Shown: in pieces, positions 17,470 to 25,669 of the stretch
How the letters are laid out: each line of letters starts with the position of its first letter
Position numbering within the stretch: position 1 is the stretch's first letter
DNA from: JACVRW01 sp963846505
Lineage (GTDB): Bacteria; Actinomycetota; Thermoleophilia; Solirubrobacterales; Thermoleophilaceae
Assembly (NCBI GenBank): GCA_963846505.1
Contig: CAWJWD010000001.1
Span: 682,001-746,000 of the forward strand
Direction of reading: 5' to 3'
DNA: 64,000 bases
Notes under the pieces: model-generated
The model's input: the letters and a program-made list of their open reading frames with translations, nothing else
Told to the model about the DNA's origin: nothing
Database searches by the model: none
Position numbers and translations under genes: made by a program

Positions 17470-18384
17470 ATGTCCGACCTGGCACCCATCCTCGCCCGCC
17501 TCGGCGCCCTGCTCGGCGCGCACGGGCAGCCTCAGGCGCTGGACGGCGGCATCACCAACCGCAACTTCAAGGTCGCGTTCGGCGGGACGGACTACGTGGT
17601 GCGGATGCCGGGCAAGGACACCGACCTGCTCGGCATCGACCGCAAGAGCGAATGGGCGGCCACCTGCGCGGCGGCGCGGCTCGGGGTCGGTCCGCCGACG
17701 GCGGCGATGTTCGACAAGCCCCCCTGCATCGTCACGCGCTTCGTCGAGGGGGAGGCGGTCGACGCAGCCGACCTGCGCGCACCGACGGCGACGGGCAGGG
17801 TCGCGCTCGCGCTGCGCCACATGCACGACTCCGGCACCCAGCTGCCGACCGCCTTCTCCTCCTTCGACGTCGTCCGGCAATACGCCCGGCTCGGGCGCGA
17901 GCACGACGTCTGGGCGCCCGACGGCTACAAGCCCGCGCTACGCCGCGCGCGCCAGATCAAGGCCGCGCTGCGCGGCCCCGAGCACGAGCCGGTGCCCTGC
18001 CACAACGACCTGCTGGCCGCCAACTTCATCCGCTGCGACGGCAGCTTCTGCATCGTCGACTGGGAGTACGCGGGCATGGGCGACCGCTACTTCGACCTCG
18101 GCAACTTCGCCGTCAACAACGAGCTCGACTCCGCCGGCGAGGAGGTGCTGCTGGACGCCTACTTCGGCGAGCCGCCGACCCCGGCCCGTCGCGCCGCGCT
18201 CAGGCTGATGCGCTTCATGTCCGACTTCCGCGAGGCGATGTGGGGCGTCGTCCAGAGCGCGATCTCCGAGCTCGACTTCGACTTCGAGGGCTACGCCGCC
18301 AAGCACTTCGAGCGGCTGACGAAGGCCTCCGCCGACCGCAGCTTCGACGGCTGGATCAAGGACGCGCGTGCCGCTCACGCGTGA
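17470..18384 (+). CDS. Choline/ethanolamine kinase-like phosphotransferase (APH fold)
   Basis: 304 residues with the kinase-like APH/ChoK fold. N-terminal GGITNRNFKVAF is the nucleotide loop of choline kinases. The catalytic Brenner-type loop is PCHNDLLAANFIRC, and the metal-binding segment is IVDWEYAGMGDRYFDLGN. Such enzymes phosphorylate choline, ethanolamine or related amino alcohols. It starts the plus-strand operon, overlaps the FAD oxidoreductase gene by 17 bases and is divergent from the permease. Its presence points to an amino-alcohol or quaternary amine among the cluster substrates. Confidence 0.88.
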   Translation: MSDLAPILARLGALLGAHGQPQALDGGITNRNFKVAFGGTDYVVRMPGKDTDLLGIDRKSEWAATCAAARLGVGPPTAAMFDKPPCIVTRFVEGEAVDAADLRAPTATGRVALALRHMHDSGTQLPTAFSSFDVVRQYARLGREHDVWAPDGYKPALRRARQIKAALRGPEHEPVPCHNDLLAANFIRCDGSFCIVDWEYAGMGDRYFDLGNFAVNNELDSAGEEVLLDAYFGEPPTPARRAALRLMRFMSDFREAMWGVVQSAISELDFDFEGYAAKHFERLTKASADRSFDGWIKDARAAHA

Positions 18385-20839
18385 GCTGCCGGACCGCGCC
18401 CGCTGCGTGATCGTGGGGGGCGGGGTCGGCGGCACCTCGATCGCCTACCACCTCGCACAGCTCGGCTGGGACGACGTCGTGCTGCTCGAGCGCAACCAGC
18501 TGACGTCCGGCTCGACCTTCCACTCCGCCGGCCTGGTCGGCCAGCTGCGCGGCTCGGTCTCGCTGACGACGATGATGATGGACAGCGTCGAGCTGTACCG
18601 GCGGCTCGGCACCGAATCGGAGTTCGACCCGGGCTGGACCGAGTGCGGCGGCATCCGGCTCGCCTCGTCGGAGGAGCGGATGGAGGAGCTGCGCCGCCAG
18701 GCCGGCTGGGCCAAGACGTTCGGCCTGCCGCTGGAGCTGATCTCGGCCGCCGAGGCGCAGGAGCTGTTTCCGCTGATGTCGACCGACGGCGTGCTCGGCG
18801 CCGCCTACCTGCCGACCGACGGCTACCTCGACCCCTCGCAGCTGACCTTCGCGCTCGCCGACGGCGCGCGCCGAGGCGGCGCGCAGATCTTCACCTCGAC
18901 GCGGGTGACGGGGATCGAGAGCGAGCGCGGGCACGTCACGCGCGTGCGCACCGAGCGGGGCGACGTCGAGGCCGAGACCGTGGTGCTCGCCGGCGGCATG
19001 TTCTGTGCCGAGCTGGGCCGGTTGGCGGGCGTGCGCATCCCCGTGGTGCCGATGTCGCACGAGTACATCGTCACCCAGCCGTTCCGCGAGCGCGACCCGG
19101 CCAATCCCCTGCCGACGCTGCGCGACCCCGACCTGCTGATCTACTTCCGCGAGGAGGGCGGCGGCCTGATCATGGGCGGCTACGAGCGCCCCGCGGCGCC
19201 GGCCTTCCTGCCCGACGGCGAGCGCGGCTTCGACGCCATCCCGCCGGACTTCAACGGGCGCCTGCTCGAGGACGACTGGGACCGCTTCGCGGAGATCGTC
19301 GACAACTCGCGCCGGCGCGTGCCGCAGATGGAGGACGTGAAGGTCACGCGCATGATCAACGGGCCCGAGGCGTTCACGCCCGACAACGAGTTCTGCCTCG
19401 GCGAGACCGAGATCGGCGGCCTGTTCGTCGCGGCCGGCTTCTGCGCCCACGGGCTCGCCGGCGCCGGGGGCATCGGCAAGGTGATGGCGCAGTGGATCGC
19501 CGAGGGCGAGCCGGGCCTCGACGTCTGGCACATGGACGTCCGCCGCTTCGGCGCGCAGTACCGCTCGCCCTCCTACACGCTCGCGCGCGTGCGGGAGACC
19601 TACGAGACCTACTACGACATCCGCTACCCCAACCACGAGCGCTCCGCGGGGCGCCCGCTGCGGCTGTCGCCGGCCAACCGCTGGCACCGCTCGCACGACG
19701 CGGCCTTCGGGGAGAAGTCCGGCTGGGAGCGGGTCAACTGGTACGAGTCGAACGCAGGCGACGGCGACGAGTCGCTGCGTCCGCGCGGCTGGGCCGGCCA
19801 GAACTGGTCGCCGGCGATCGGCGCCGAGCACCGCGCCTGCCGCGAGGGGGTCGCGCTGTTCGACGAGAGCTCGTTCGCCAAGCTCGAGCTCGAGGGACCA
19901 GGCGCGGCCGCGCTGCTCGAGCGGCTGTGCGACAACCGCGTGGCACGCGAGCCGGGAAAGATCACCTACACGCAGATGCTCAACACGCGCGGCGGGATCG
20001 AGTGCGACTTCACCGTCGCCCGGCTCGACGAGGAGCGCTTCTCGATCGTCACGGGCACCGCCTTCGGCAACCACGACCGCGAATGGGTCCGTCGTCACCT
20101 CCCGGACGACGGCTCGGTCGCCGTGCGCGACGTGACGTCGGCGTGGGCCTGCATCGGCGTCTGGGGACCGCGCGCACGCGACCTGCTCGCGCCGCTCACC
20201 CCCGCCGACCTCTCGAACGACGCGTTCCCCTACATGTCGGTGCGCGAGCTGACCGTCGGGCACGTGCCGGCGCGCGCGCTACGGGTCACCTACGTGGGCG
20301 AGCTCGGCTGGGAGCTGTACTGCCCGACCGAGTACGGGCTCGGGCTGTGGCAGGCGCTCTGGGACGCCGGCGCCGAGCATGGCGTCGTCGCCGGAGGGTA
20401 CCGCGCGATCGACTCGCTGCGGCTCGAGAAGGGCTACCGCGTCTGGGGCGCGGACATCACCCCCGACGAGACGCCCTACGAGGGCGGCGTCGGCTTCTGC
20501 GTGAAGCTGGACAAGGAGGGCGGCTTCATCGGCCGCGAAGCGCTGCTCGCCGCGCGCGAGGAGGGACCGCGGTCGCGGTTGGCCTGCATCGTCTTGGACG
20601 AGCCGCGCTCGGTCGCGCTCGGCAACGAGCCCGTGCGGGTCGACGGCGAGATCGCCGGCCGCGTGACGACGGGCGGCTACGGCTACACCGTCGAGCGCTC
20701 GATCGCCTACGCCTACGTGCCCCCCGAGCGGGCCGAGCCGGGGACGCCGGTCGAGATCGAGATCTTCGGCAGCTGGATCGGCGGCGAGGTCGCGTCCGAG
20801 CCGCTGTTCGATCCGGACGGCGAGCGAATCAGGGCGTAG
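18368..20839 (+). CDS. FAD-dependent amine dehydrogenase with GcvT domain (DMGDH/SarDH-like)
   Basis: 823 residues. Residues about 12-380 are a DAO-type FAD domain, with the dinucleotide motif CVIVGGGVGGTSIAYHLAQL and flavin-attachment-type segment GSTFHSAGLVGQLRG. Residues about 400-823 match the folate-binding GcvT/aminomethyltransferase domain, with YTQMLNTRGGIECDFTV and LRLEKGYRVWGADITPDETP. This is the architecture of dimethylglycine and sarcosine dehydrogenases, which demethylate N-methylated amines and pass formaldehyde to tetrahydrofolate. GTG 18368 overlaps the kinase gene. It ends 11 bases into the convergent GntR gene. In this cluster it may oxidise the amine or a gamma-glutamylated intermediate; the sequence cannot tell. 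Confidence 0.9.
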   Translation: MPLTRELPDRARCVIVGGGVGGTSIAYHLAQLGWDDVVLLERNQLTSGSTFHSAGLVGQLRGSVSLTTMMMDSVELYRRLGTESEFDPGWTECGGIRLASSEERMEELRRQAGWAKTFGLPLELISAAEAQELFPLMSTDGVLGAAYLPTDGYLDPSQLTFALADGARRGGAQIFTSTRVTGIESERGHVTRVRTERGDVEAETVVLAGGMFCAELGRLAGVRIPVVPMSHEYIVTQPFRERDPANPLPTLRDPDLLIYFREEGGGLIMGGYERPAAPAFLPDGERGFDAIPPDFNGRLLEDDWDRFAEIVDNSRRRVPQMEDVKVTRMINGPEAFTPDNEFCLGETEIGGLFVAAGFCAHGLAGAGGIGKVMAQWIAEGEPGLDVWHMDVRRFGAQYRSPSYTLARVRETYETYYDIRYPNHERSAGRPLRLSPANRWHRSHDAAFGEKSGWERVNWYESNAGDGDESLRPRGWAGQNWSPAIGAEHRACREGVALFDESSFAKLELEGPGAAALLERLCDNRVAREPGKITYTQMLNTRGGIECDFTVARLDEERFSIVTGTAFGNHDREWVRRHLPDDGSVAVRDVTSAWACIGVWGPRARDLLAPLTPADLSNDAFPYMSVRELTVGHVPARALRVTYVGELGWELYCPTEYGLGLWQALWDAGAEHGVVAGGYRAIDSLRLEKGYRVWGADITPDETPYEGGVGFCVKLDKEGGFIGREALLAAREEGPRSRLACIVLDEPRSVALGNEPVRVDGEIAGRVTTGGYGYTVERSIAYAYVPPERAEPGTPVEIEIFGSWIGGEVASEPLFDPDGERIRA

Positions 20840-21575
20840 ACGCGCCGCGATCCGGCATCAGGCCGGCGAGGATGTGCTCGGTGCCCTCGATGTGCTCGCG
20901 CACGCAGCGCACCGCCCGTCCGGCCTCGCGCCGTCTCAGCAACACGACCAGCCGTCGATGCTGCGCGTTCGACCGCATCAGGACGGCGTCCGGATGGGCG
21001 ATGCGGGCGATCAGGTCGCTCATCTGCCCCTGCACGCCGGTCATCGCGGTCACCAGCCGCGGCGAGTGCGCCGCCTCGGCGATGGCGATGTGGAAGCGCA
21101 CGTCGGCGCGCCGATACTCCTCGAAGCCGTCGGCTGTGGCCATCGCCGCCACCAGCCCGTCGAGCAGGTTCAGGTCCACGCTCGTGGCGCGCTCGGCCGC
21201 CAGCATGATCGCCCCGGTCTCCACGGCCACGCGATAGTCGAGGGTCGCCCGCGCCTCCTCTCCCAGCGGCGCGCTGTCGCCGTTGCCCGCCAACGGCGGC
21301 GCGTCGGCGACGAAGGTGCCGCCGGAGCGTCCACGGATGGCGACGAGATGGCCGCTCTGAACGAGCGTGGTGAGCGCCTGGCGCAGCGTCGAGCGCGAGA
21401 TGTGCAGCTCGGCCGCAAGGTCTCGCTCGGGGGGCAGGCGGCTGCCGGGGGCGAGCAGACCGAGCCGGATCGCGGTGCCGAGACGCTCCACGGTCTCCTC
21501 GAAGGTCGTGGGCGCTTCAACCGGCTTGAAGACCGCGTCGAGGGCGGCGCTCCGCTCCATCGTCGTTCCCGGCAC
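20829..21575 (-). CDS. GntR-family transcriptional regulator, FadR subfamily
   Basis: Up to 248 residues; the ATG at 21560 is an alternative start five codons in. The N-terminal winged helix spans about residues 22-95 (LPPERDLAAELHISRSTLRQ, LVQSGHLVAIRGRSGGTFV). The C-terminal all-helical FCD ligand domain follows, with its metal-ligand type pattern RRADVRFHIAIAEAAHSPRL and MRSNAQHRRLVVLLRRREAGRAV. It sits convergent to the amine operon and most likely represses it in response to a pathway metabolite, through the intergenic repeats at 17386-17464. Confidence 0.9.
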   Translation of the reverse strand: MPGTTMERSAALDAVFKPVEAPTTFEETVERLGTAIRLGLLAPGSRLPPERDLAAELHISRSTLRQALTTLVQSGHLVAIRGRSGGTFVADAPPLAGNGDSAPLGEEARATLDYRVAVETGAIMLAAERATSVDLNLLDGLVAAMATADGFEEYRRADVRFHIAIAEAAHSPRLVTAMTGVQGQMSDLIARIAHPDAVLMRSNAQHRRLVVLLRRREAGRAVRCVREHIEGTEHILAGLMPDRGASTP

Positions 21576-21636
21576 GCTCGCAACGGTACACCTGCACGCG
21601 CGCCGTGCGAAGCGGTTGGACTACAGTGCCCCGCTC

Positions 21637-21888
21637 GTGGAGGTGCGCCAGGAGAACGTCGTAGTCGAGACCGATCGGTACCGCGTGGAGGGCAAGCTGA
21701 CCCTCCCGGCCGAGGGCTACCGCAGCCGCCTCTCGGACCAGATCAACCGTCGCGACCAGGAGTTCTTCACGATCACCGATGCGCAGCTGGTCTCACTCGA
21801 CGGGTCCGGGCGCGACTGGAGCACCCCGGTCCTGATGCTCGCCCGCCGTCACATCCGCCTGATCGTCCCGGTCGACGGCGTCGCATAG
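21637..21888 (+). CDS. Small conserved hypothetical protein (DUF6812-like)
   Basis: 83 residues from GTG 21637 (VEVRQENVVVETDRYRVEG). The sequence is beta-rich and ends HIRLIVPVDGVA. The pattern ETDRYRVEGKLTLPAEGYRSRLSD resembles a small actinobacterial family I recall as DUF6812; this name is from memory. No signal peptide. It stands alone between the GntR gene (divergent) and the 21930 gene. No function can be given. Confidence 0.7.
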   Translation: MEVRQENVVVETDRYRVEGKLTLPAEGYRSRLSDQINRRDQEFFTITDAQLVSLDGSGRDWSTPVLMLARRHIRLIVPVDGVA

Positions 21889-21929
21889 GACGTTTCATTC
21901 CGTCCGCGGGGCGGCGGAGCATCTCCCGC

Positions 21930-22136
21930 ATGCTCTACGCCGTCCTGATCTGCAGCGACGAAGCTTGCGCCGAGGAGGTCGATGCCTGGGGCGAGCCCGA
22001 GGAGTTCGAGCAGCTCGTCTGCGAGGGCTGCGGCTCCCTGCTCCAGCCCCTCTCCTTCGCCGAAGCCGCCCCGCCCACCGGCGTGGTCCACCTCCGCCGC
22101 CGCACGACCACGCTCCAGTTGCGCCGCGCGGCCTAG
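21930..22136 (+). CDS. Small cysteine-containing protein, possible zinc ribbon
   Basis: 68 residues from ATG 21930. Two cysteine pairs, CSDEAC near the start and CEGCG in the middle, separated by an acidic stretch, look like a zinc ribbon. The C-terminus is basic (HLRRRTTTLQLRRAA). It ends 30 bases before tRNA-Ser(GGA). Codon use fits the chromosome. No further assignment. Confidence 0.7.
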   Translation: MLYAVLICSDEACAEEVDAWGEPEEFEQLVCEGCGSLLQPLSFAEAAPPTGVVHLRRRTTTLQLRRAA

Positions 22137-22166
22137 CCGCTCCGGCTAACGTTCGTCGCCGCTCTT

Positions 22167-22255
22167 GGATGGGTGACCGAGCGGCTTAAGGTGCACGACT
22201 GGAAATCGTGTGGGCGGGTCAAACTGCCTCGTGGGTTCGAATCCCACCCCATCCG
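22167..22255 (+). tRNA. tRNA-Ser(GGA)
   Basis: Acceptor stem GGATGGG at 22167-22173 pairs with CCCATCC before discriminator G at 22255. The anticodon stem CACGA/TCGTG closes loop CTGGAAA with anticodon GGA at 22201-22203. A long variable arm follows, as in class II serine tRNAs, and the T-arm is GTGGG-TTCGAAT-CCCAC. No CCA is encoded after the discriminator. A lower-G+C gene island begins directly downstream. Confidence 0.97.
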
Positions 22256-22458
22256 CTGACGTGCAACCCGTGGGCTGAGTCCCGGAGCGCCCCGGGGACA
22301 TCGCTGATCGAGCTCCATACGGGAGCGGCACTCATCGGGCAGCGGGAACCATGGCTCCGCCGGAGCGTTCGTGCCTCCCGCCCAATCTCATGTCCGGCAT
22401 GTAGCTCCGGGGGCCTGGGTCATGACGCGGCGCGTGACCATGTCGTTTACTACCCCCC

Positions 22459-22725
22459 ATGTCCACAGCGGCTGACGTTGCACAGTGGATGCTCCAACAG
22501 CTGGGAAGGAACCACGACCTCTACCAAGACGACGCTGCATGGGGCATCCAACAGAAATTCGGTAGCGAGTTCGTCTACGAGAACGAGCACGGCAGCCTTG
22601 CGATCTCGCGTGCCGTCCTCGAGGAGTTTCGAGCGTTGACTCCCGACGTTGTTTGGGAACGAGGCGAGCGCATGTGGCGAGCTCGTGAGGACTCCGATCC
22701 TGAGGGTCGTCGCCAGGTTGAGTAG
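22459..22725 (+). CDS. Small hypothetical protein, DUF6953-like
   Basis: 88 residues from ATG 22459. Pattern VAQWMLQQLGRNHDLYQDD, IQQKFGSEFVYENEHGSLAIS and VVWERGERMWRARE closely resembles a small family I recall as DUF6953 (name from memory). Predicted mixed alpha/beta, cytoplasmic. The next gene starts eight bases after its stop, so the two form an operon. Codon use is unlike the flanking chromosome. Function unknown. Confidence 0.75.
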   Translation: MSTAADVAQWMLQQLGRNHDLYQDDAAWGIQQKFGSEFVYENEHGSLAISRAVLEEFRALTPDVVWERGERMWRAREDSDPEGRRQVE

Positions 22726-22733
22726 GGCACTGG

Positions 22734-23378
22734 ATGTCGATCGAGATCGAGATCGTCCGCGCACGGCATGGCCGCCTGCTCATCGAGAGAGCGGACGAGT
22801 TAGCGCGCGTTTTCTTCACAAGTGACATCAGCTCACGCGACGCGGACTCGTACGACGAGTTGGCAATTCGAACCGAGACGCCCCACTACAACCGTGCCGA
22901 CACAGACGCCATACGGAAGGGGATGCGGCTGCCGCGGGCACCGGAGGCTCTGTGGGCATGGGTCCGTGAAGACGCACCGGTCGATCTGATCAACGGCATC
23001 GCCAGCGATGCCGATCTCATCTCGATGACCGACGAGGAGTGGATGCGCCTGCGGCCCACGGCCGAGCGGATGCTCAGCGCGTTCGTCCAGGAACAGCCGG
23101 GCAGTTACCGAGCCCTCGCGGTCACGACCAAGATCCTCCACTTCAAGCGTCGCGGACTCGTGCCCATCTGCGACTCCTACACGCGTGCCATGCTTGGCGT
23201 CCGACTGCCGACAAGCGCTTCCCACGAGAGGCAGGTTTTGGCGGGAATGCAGGCGTTTGCTCTTGTCCGACGTGAGGGTCGGCGCAACCTCAATGAGCTT
23301 CGCGCGATTCAGGAGCAGTTGGGAAGGGACCGTTCGCTCGTGCGGATCTTGGACGCCCTCCTGTGGACGGTGTTCTGA
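22734..23378 (+). CDS. Hypothetical protein, DUF6308-like
   Basis: 214 residues from ATG 22734. A central block, ALAVTTKILHFKRRGLVPICD, followed by DSYTRAMLG, resembles a family I recall as DUF6308 (from memory). The segment before it (MTDEEWMRLRPTAERML) is helical. No membrane segment or known catalytic motif is visible. It is co-transcribed with the DUF6953-like gene. The paired, horizontally acquired small genes could be a two-component defence or toxin-antitoxin type unit, but nothing in the sequence proves it. Confidence 0.75.
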   Translation: MSIEIEIVRARHGRLLIERADELARVFFTSDISSRDADSYDELAIRTETPHYNRADTDAIRKGMRLPRAPEALWAWVREDAPVDLINGIASDADLISMTDEEWMRLRPTAERMLSAFVQEQPGSYRALAVTTKILHFKRRGLVPICDSYTRAMLGVRLPTSASHERQVLAGMQAFALVRREGRRNLNELRAIQEQLGRDRSLVRILDALLWTVF

Positions 23379-23522
23379 GAGCGCGGCTCGATTGCGCACA
23401 TGTCCACCGACCCGAAGTAGCACTTGAGTGTTCGCTATTGACTTGGAAGGTTCGGGAGGTTTAGATCTCTCCATCAATACCGCGGGATTCCGTGGGTCGG
23501 CGGAAACGAACTCGGGGGCACG

Positions 23523-23867
23523 ATGGACAAGATCAAGGCAGTCGGCGCAGGCGTTGCGACGGTTCTAACTGCTGCCATCGTCATTTGGTGGCTATACCTC
23601 GTCGCGGATCGCCTCGGTGTGCAGCCCGTCGTCAAGAACGGCTCCGTCGTCCTTGACGAATGGAGCCGCGCCAAGGACATTCTGATCGTGGTTCTGCCGC
23701 TCTTCAGCGCGTCGCTTGCGTATTGGGTCGGCGCCCAAGGAACGACGCAAGCGAAGAAGGAGGCTCAGGGCGCGAAGGAGCAGCTCAACGCGGTAATCGA
23801 CTCCGCTCCGAAGGGACTCCTCCTCGAAGCGAAGTCCCAGCACCCAGACGTGTTCCAGACCAACTAG
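23523..23867 (+). CDS. Small membrane protein of unknown function
   Basis: 114 residues from ATG 23523. Two hydrophobic segments (about residues 8-27, GAGVATVLTAAIVIWWLYLV, and 53-71, ILIVVLPLFSASLAYWVG), then a soluble Lys/Glu-rich helix and short tail. A promoter for it may lie in the A+T-richer 23379-23522 gap. No recognised family. Its codon use matches the island, not the chromosome. Confidence 0.7.
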   Translation: MDKIKAVGAGVATVLTAAIVIWWLYLVADRLGVQPVVKNGSVVLDEWSRAKDILIVVLPLFSASLAYWVGAQGTTQAKKEAQGAKEQLNAVIDSAPKGLLLEAKSQHPDVFQTN

Positions 23868-23880
23868 TCGCTGGGGACCT

Positions 23881-24477
23881 CTACAGCCCGAGCTCCGCCA
23901 CGCCGCGCTCGCCCCAGCCGAGATGGTGGGCGACCTCGTGACGCAGCGTGCGGACGACCTGGGACCGCAGCAGGTCGCGGTCCCAGCCGAAGTCGCGCAC
24001 CAGGGTGTCCTGATAGATGACGATTCTGTCGTGGTAGTTGTCGCGCGCGATCGTGTCGCCGAAGTAGTGGCCGTAGGCGCGGTTCTCGGAGCCGAGGTGG
24101 GAGATCACGACGGGGGTGGACTCGAGCAGCTCCTGGAACTCCGGCGGCAGCTCGGAGATCGCCTCGGCGACGAGTTGCGCGAAGAAGTCGGTCGCGGACT
24201 TGGGGTCGGTCGCGGCGGCGGCGATCTCCGGGTCGCGGGCGAGCTCCTCGCTGCGCAGGATGACGCGTTCGAAGTCGACGTCGTCCATCATCTCCTTGCC
24301 CGAGAGCGCTACGAAGGCCCAGGCGGTGCCGAGTGCGATCAGCAGGCCGGCACCGGCGAAGACGGCCATGCCGGCCGCGCCGTCGAGGGACGGAGGGTGG
24401 AGGAAGAACAGCAGCAACCCGACCGTGAGACCGGCCGCGAGCGCCGCCTTCAAGGGTCCCCGGAGGATGTCCCTCAT
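23881..24477 (-). CDS. Membrane-anchored zinc metallopeptidase (zincin-like)
   Basis: 198 residues. Two N-terminal hydrophobic segments (residues about 12-28 and 35-58) precede a soluble domain with the motif LRHEVAHHLGWGERG, an HExxH zinc site near the C-terminus. The segment PPEFQELLESTPVVISHLGS before it matches the small minimal-gluzincin family (PF06262-like). Family members with this domain are mostly soluble; the membrane anchor here is a notable addition. The substrate is unknown. Confidence 0.85.
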   Translation of the reverse strand: MRDILRGPLKAALAAGLTVGLLLFFLHPPSLDGAAGMAVFAGAGLLIALGTAWAFVALSGKEMMDDVDFERVILRSEELARDPEIAAAATDPKSATDFFAQLVAEAISELPPEFQELLESTPVVISHLGSENRAYGHYFGDTIARDNYHDRIVIYQDTLVRDFGWDRDLLRSQVVRTLRHEVAHHLGWGERGVAELGL

Positions 24478-24515
24478 ACACCCAGGGTAATGGGACCTCG
24501 GCGCGGGACCAACGG

Positions 24516-24689
24516 TTACTCGTCGCTGCCGGCCGCGTCGCGGCTGCCGGTGGCGGTTCCCTCCTCCTCGCCCGGCGTGCCGGGCTGCTTGGTCGTGCTC
24601 CTGTCGCCGTCCGTGCCGGTGTCGTCGGGCACCTGCTCCTCCGGGCCCTCCTCCGGCAGCTGATCCGACTCCTTGGGCGTCTCGATCAC
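24516..24689 (-). CDS. Small acidic hypothetical protein
   Basis: 57 residues from GTG 24689, very rich in Glu, Asp, Gly, Thr and Pro (start VIETPKESDQLPEEG), so probably disordered. It overlaps the stop of the upstream small gene by four bases (GTGA), supporting co-translation. No family recognised; the short length and biased composition keep confidence moderate. Confidence 0.5.
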   Translation of the reverse strand: MIETPKESDQLPEEGPEEQVPDDTGTDGDRSTTKQPGTPGEEEGTATGSRDAAGSDE

Positions 24690-24904
24690 GGGCCTCCCTC
24701 CTCGCTCACGCGCTCGGGGTCGGTCTCGACACCCGGGACCGACCGCTCGTCCTCCTCGGGCTGCGCACCGGGGACCGCCGGGTCCTCCTGGCGCTGCGCC
24801 CATTCGCGCTTGGTCTGCTCGATCTCGTCACCGACCCTGCTCGACTCCTGCGCGAGCTTGTCGGCCTCGCGCTCGAGCTCGTCGGCCTGCTCGTCGTGTT
24901 CCAC
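24686..24904 (-). CDS. Small coiled-coil acidic protein
   Basis: 72 residues if started at GTG 24904 (VEHDEQADELEREADKLAQ); a GTG at 24949 would add 15 residues. The first half is a heptad-like charged helix and the tail is Pro/Glu-rich. It overlaps the next small acidic gene. GGAGG lies only one base before GTG 24904, which is too close for a normal site, so the start is uncertain. Possibly a stress-type hydrophilic protein; no function shown. Confidence 0.5.
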   Translation of the reverse strand: MEHDEQADELEREADKLAQESSRVGDEIEQTKREWAQRQEDPAVPGAQPEEDERSVPGVETDPERVSEEGGP

Positions 24905-24964
24905 ACCTCCCTCGTACCCGCGCCGAAGCGGCTCGCAAACGACCCCCACCTAGACTCGGCCCTC

Positions 24965-25663
24965 ATGAAGACCACCGTGCACGGTCCGTCCCTCCTGCAG
25001 CTGACGCGCATGGGCATGATCAACACGTACCTCGTGCGCGAGCACGACGGGTTCACGCTCGTCGACACCGGCATGCCCGGCTCGGCGAAGGGCATCCTGG
25101 CCGCGGCCGACCAGGCCGGCGCCTCGATCGTGCGCATCGCGCTCACGCACGCGCACGGCGACCACGTCGGCTCGGTCGACGCACTGGTCGCGGAGCTGCC
25201 CGAGGTCGAGGTCTCGATCGGCGCGCGCGACGCACGCCTGCTGCGCAAGGACCGCACGATGGATCCCGGCGAACCGCCGGCGAAGCCACGCGGCAACTTC
25301 TCCGGCATCGAGACCACGCCCGCGCGCGAGCTGACGCCGGGCGACCGCGTCGGCTCGCTCGAGGTCGTCGCCGCGCCGGGGCACACGCCCGGCCACGTCG
25401 CCTTCCTCGACACCCGCGACCGGACCCTGATCGTCGGCGACGCCTTCCAGACCCTCGGCGGCGTCGCGGTCTCCGGCGTGGTGCGACCGCTGTTCCCGCT
25501 GCCGGCGCTCGCGACCTGGCACCTGCCGACGGCGCTGGAGTCCGCACGCGCGCTGCGCGCGCTCGAGCCCGCCCGTCTGGCCGTCGGCCACGGCCGGGTG
25601 CTCGACGCCCCTGCCGACGCCATGGACGCCGCGATCGCCACCGCGACCAAGAAGGCCCGATAG
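24965..25663 (+). CDS. MBL-fold metallohydrolase
   Basis: 232 residues from ATG 24965. The metallo-beta-lactamase signature is complete: THAHGDHVGSVD (HxHxDH), metal-ligand His in AAPGHTPGHVAF, Asp in LIVGDAFQTLGG and a C-terminal His in LAVGHGRVLDAP. NTYLVREHDGFTLVDTGMPG is the usual N-terminal strand. Without a substrate domain the reaction (lactone, thioester or phosphodiester hydrolysis) cannot be named. The next gene starts six bases downstream. Confidence 0.9.
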   Translation: MKTTVHGPSLLQLTRMGMINTYLVREHDGFTLVDTGMPGSAKGILAAADQAGASIVRIALTHAHGDHVGSVDALVAELPEVEVSIGARDARLLRKDRTMDPGEPPAKPRGNFSGIETTPARELTPGDRVGSLEVVAAPGHTPGHVAFLDTRDRTLIVGDAFQTLGGVAVSGVVRPLFPLPALATWHLPTALESARALRALEPARLAVGHGRVLDAPADAMDAAIATATKKAR

Positions 25664-25669
25664 GACTCG

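Larger units (their letters stand above)
22256..23880. other. Small lower-G+C island next to tRNA-Ser(GGA)
   Basis: From about 22430 to 23870 the third codon positions are clearly less G/C-rich than in flanking genes. Three unrelated-looking small genes occupy it (22459, 22734, 23523). It abuts the 3' end of a tRNA gene, a common insertion point, but I see no integrase and no duplicate of the tRNA 3' end at the far side. It is therefore either a degenerate or mobilised-in-trans island or simply acquired DNA. The 200 bases before the first gene hold only the short inverted repeat GGTCA/TGACC at 22418-22439. Confidence 0.5.

Noticed and set aside
22256..22458. Duplicate of the tRNA-Ser(GGA) 3' end as proof of integration
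   Set aside because: No repeat of the tRNA 3' end was found near 23870 or elsewhere in the island.
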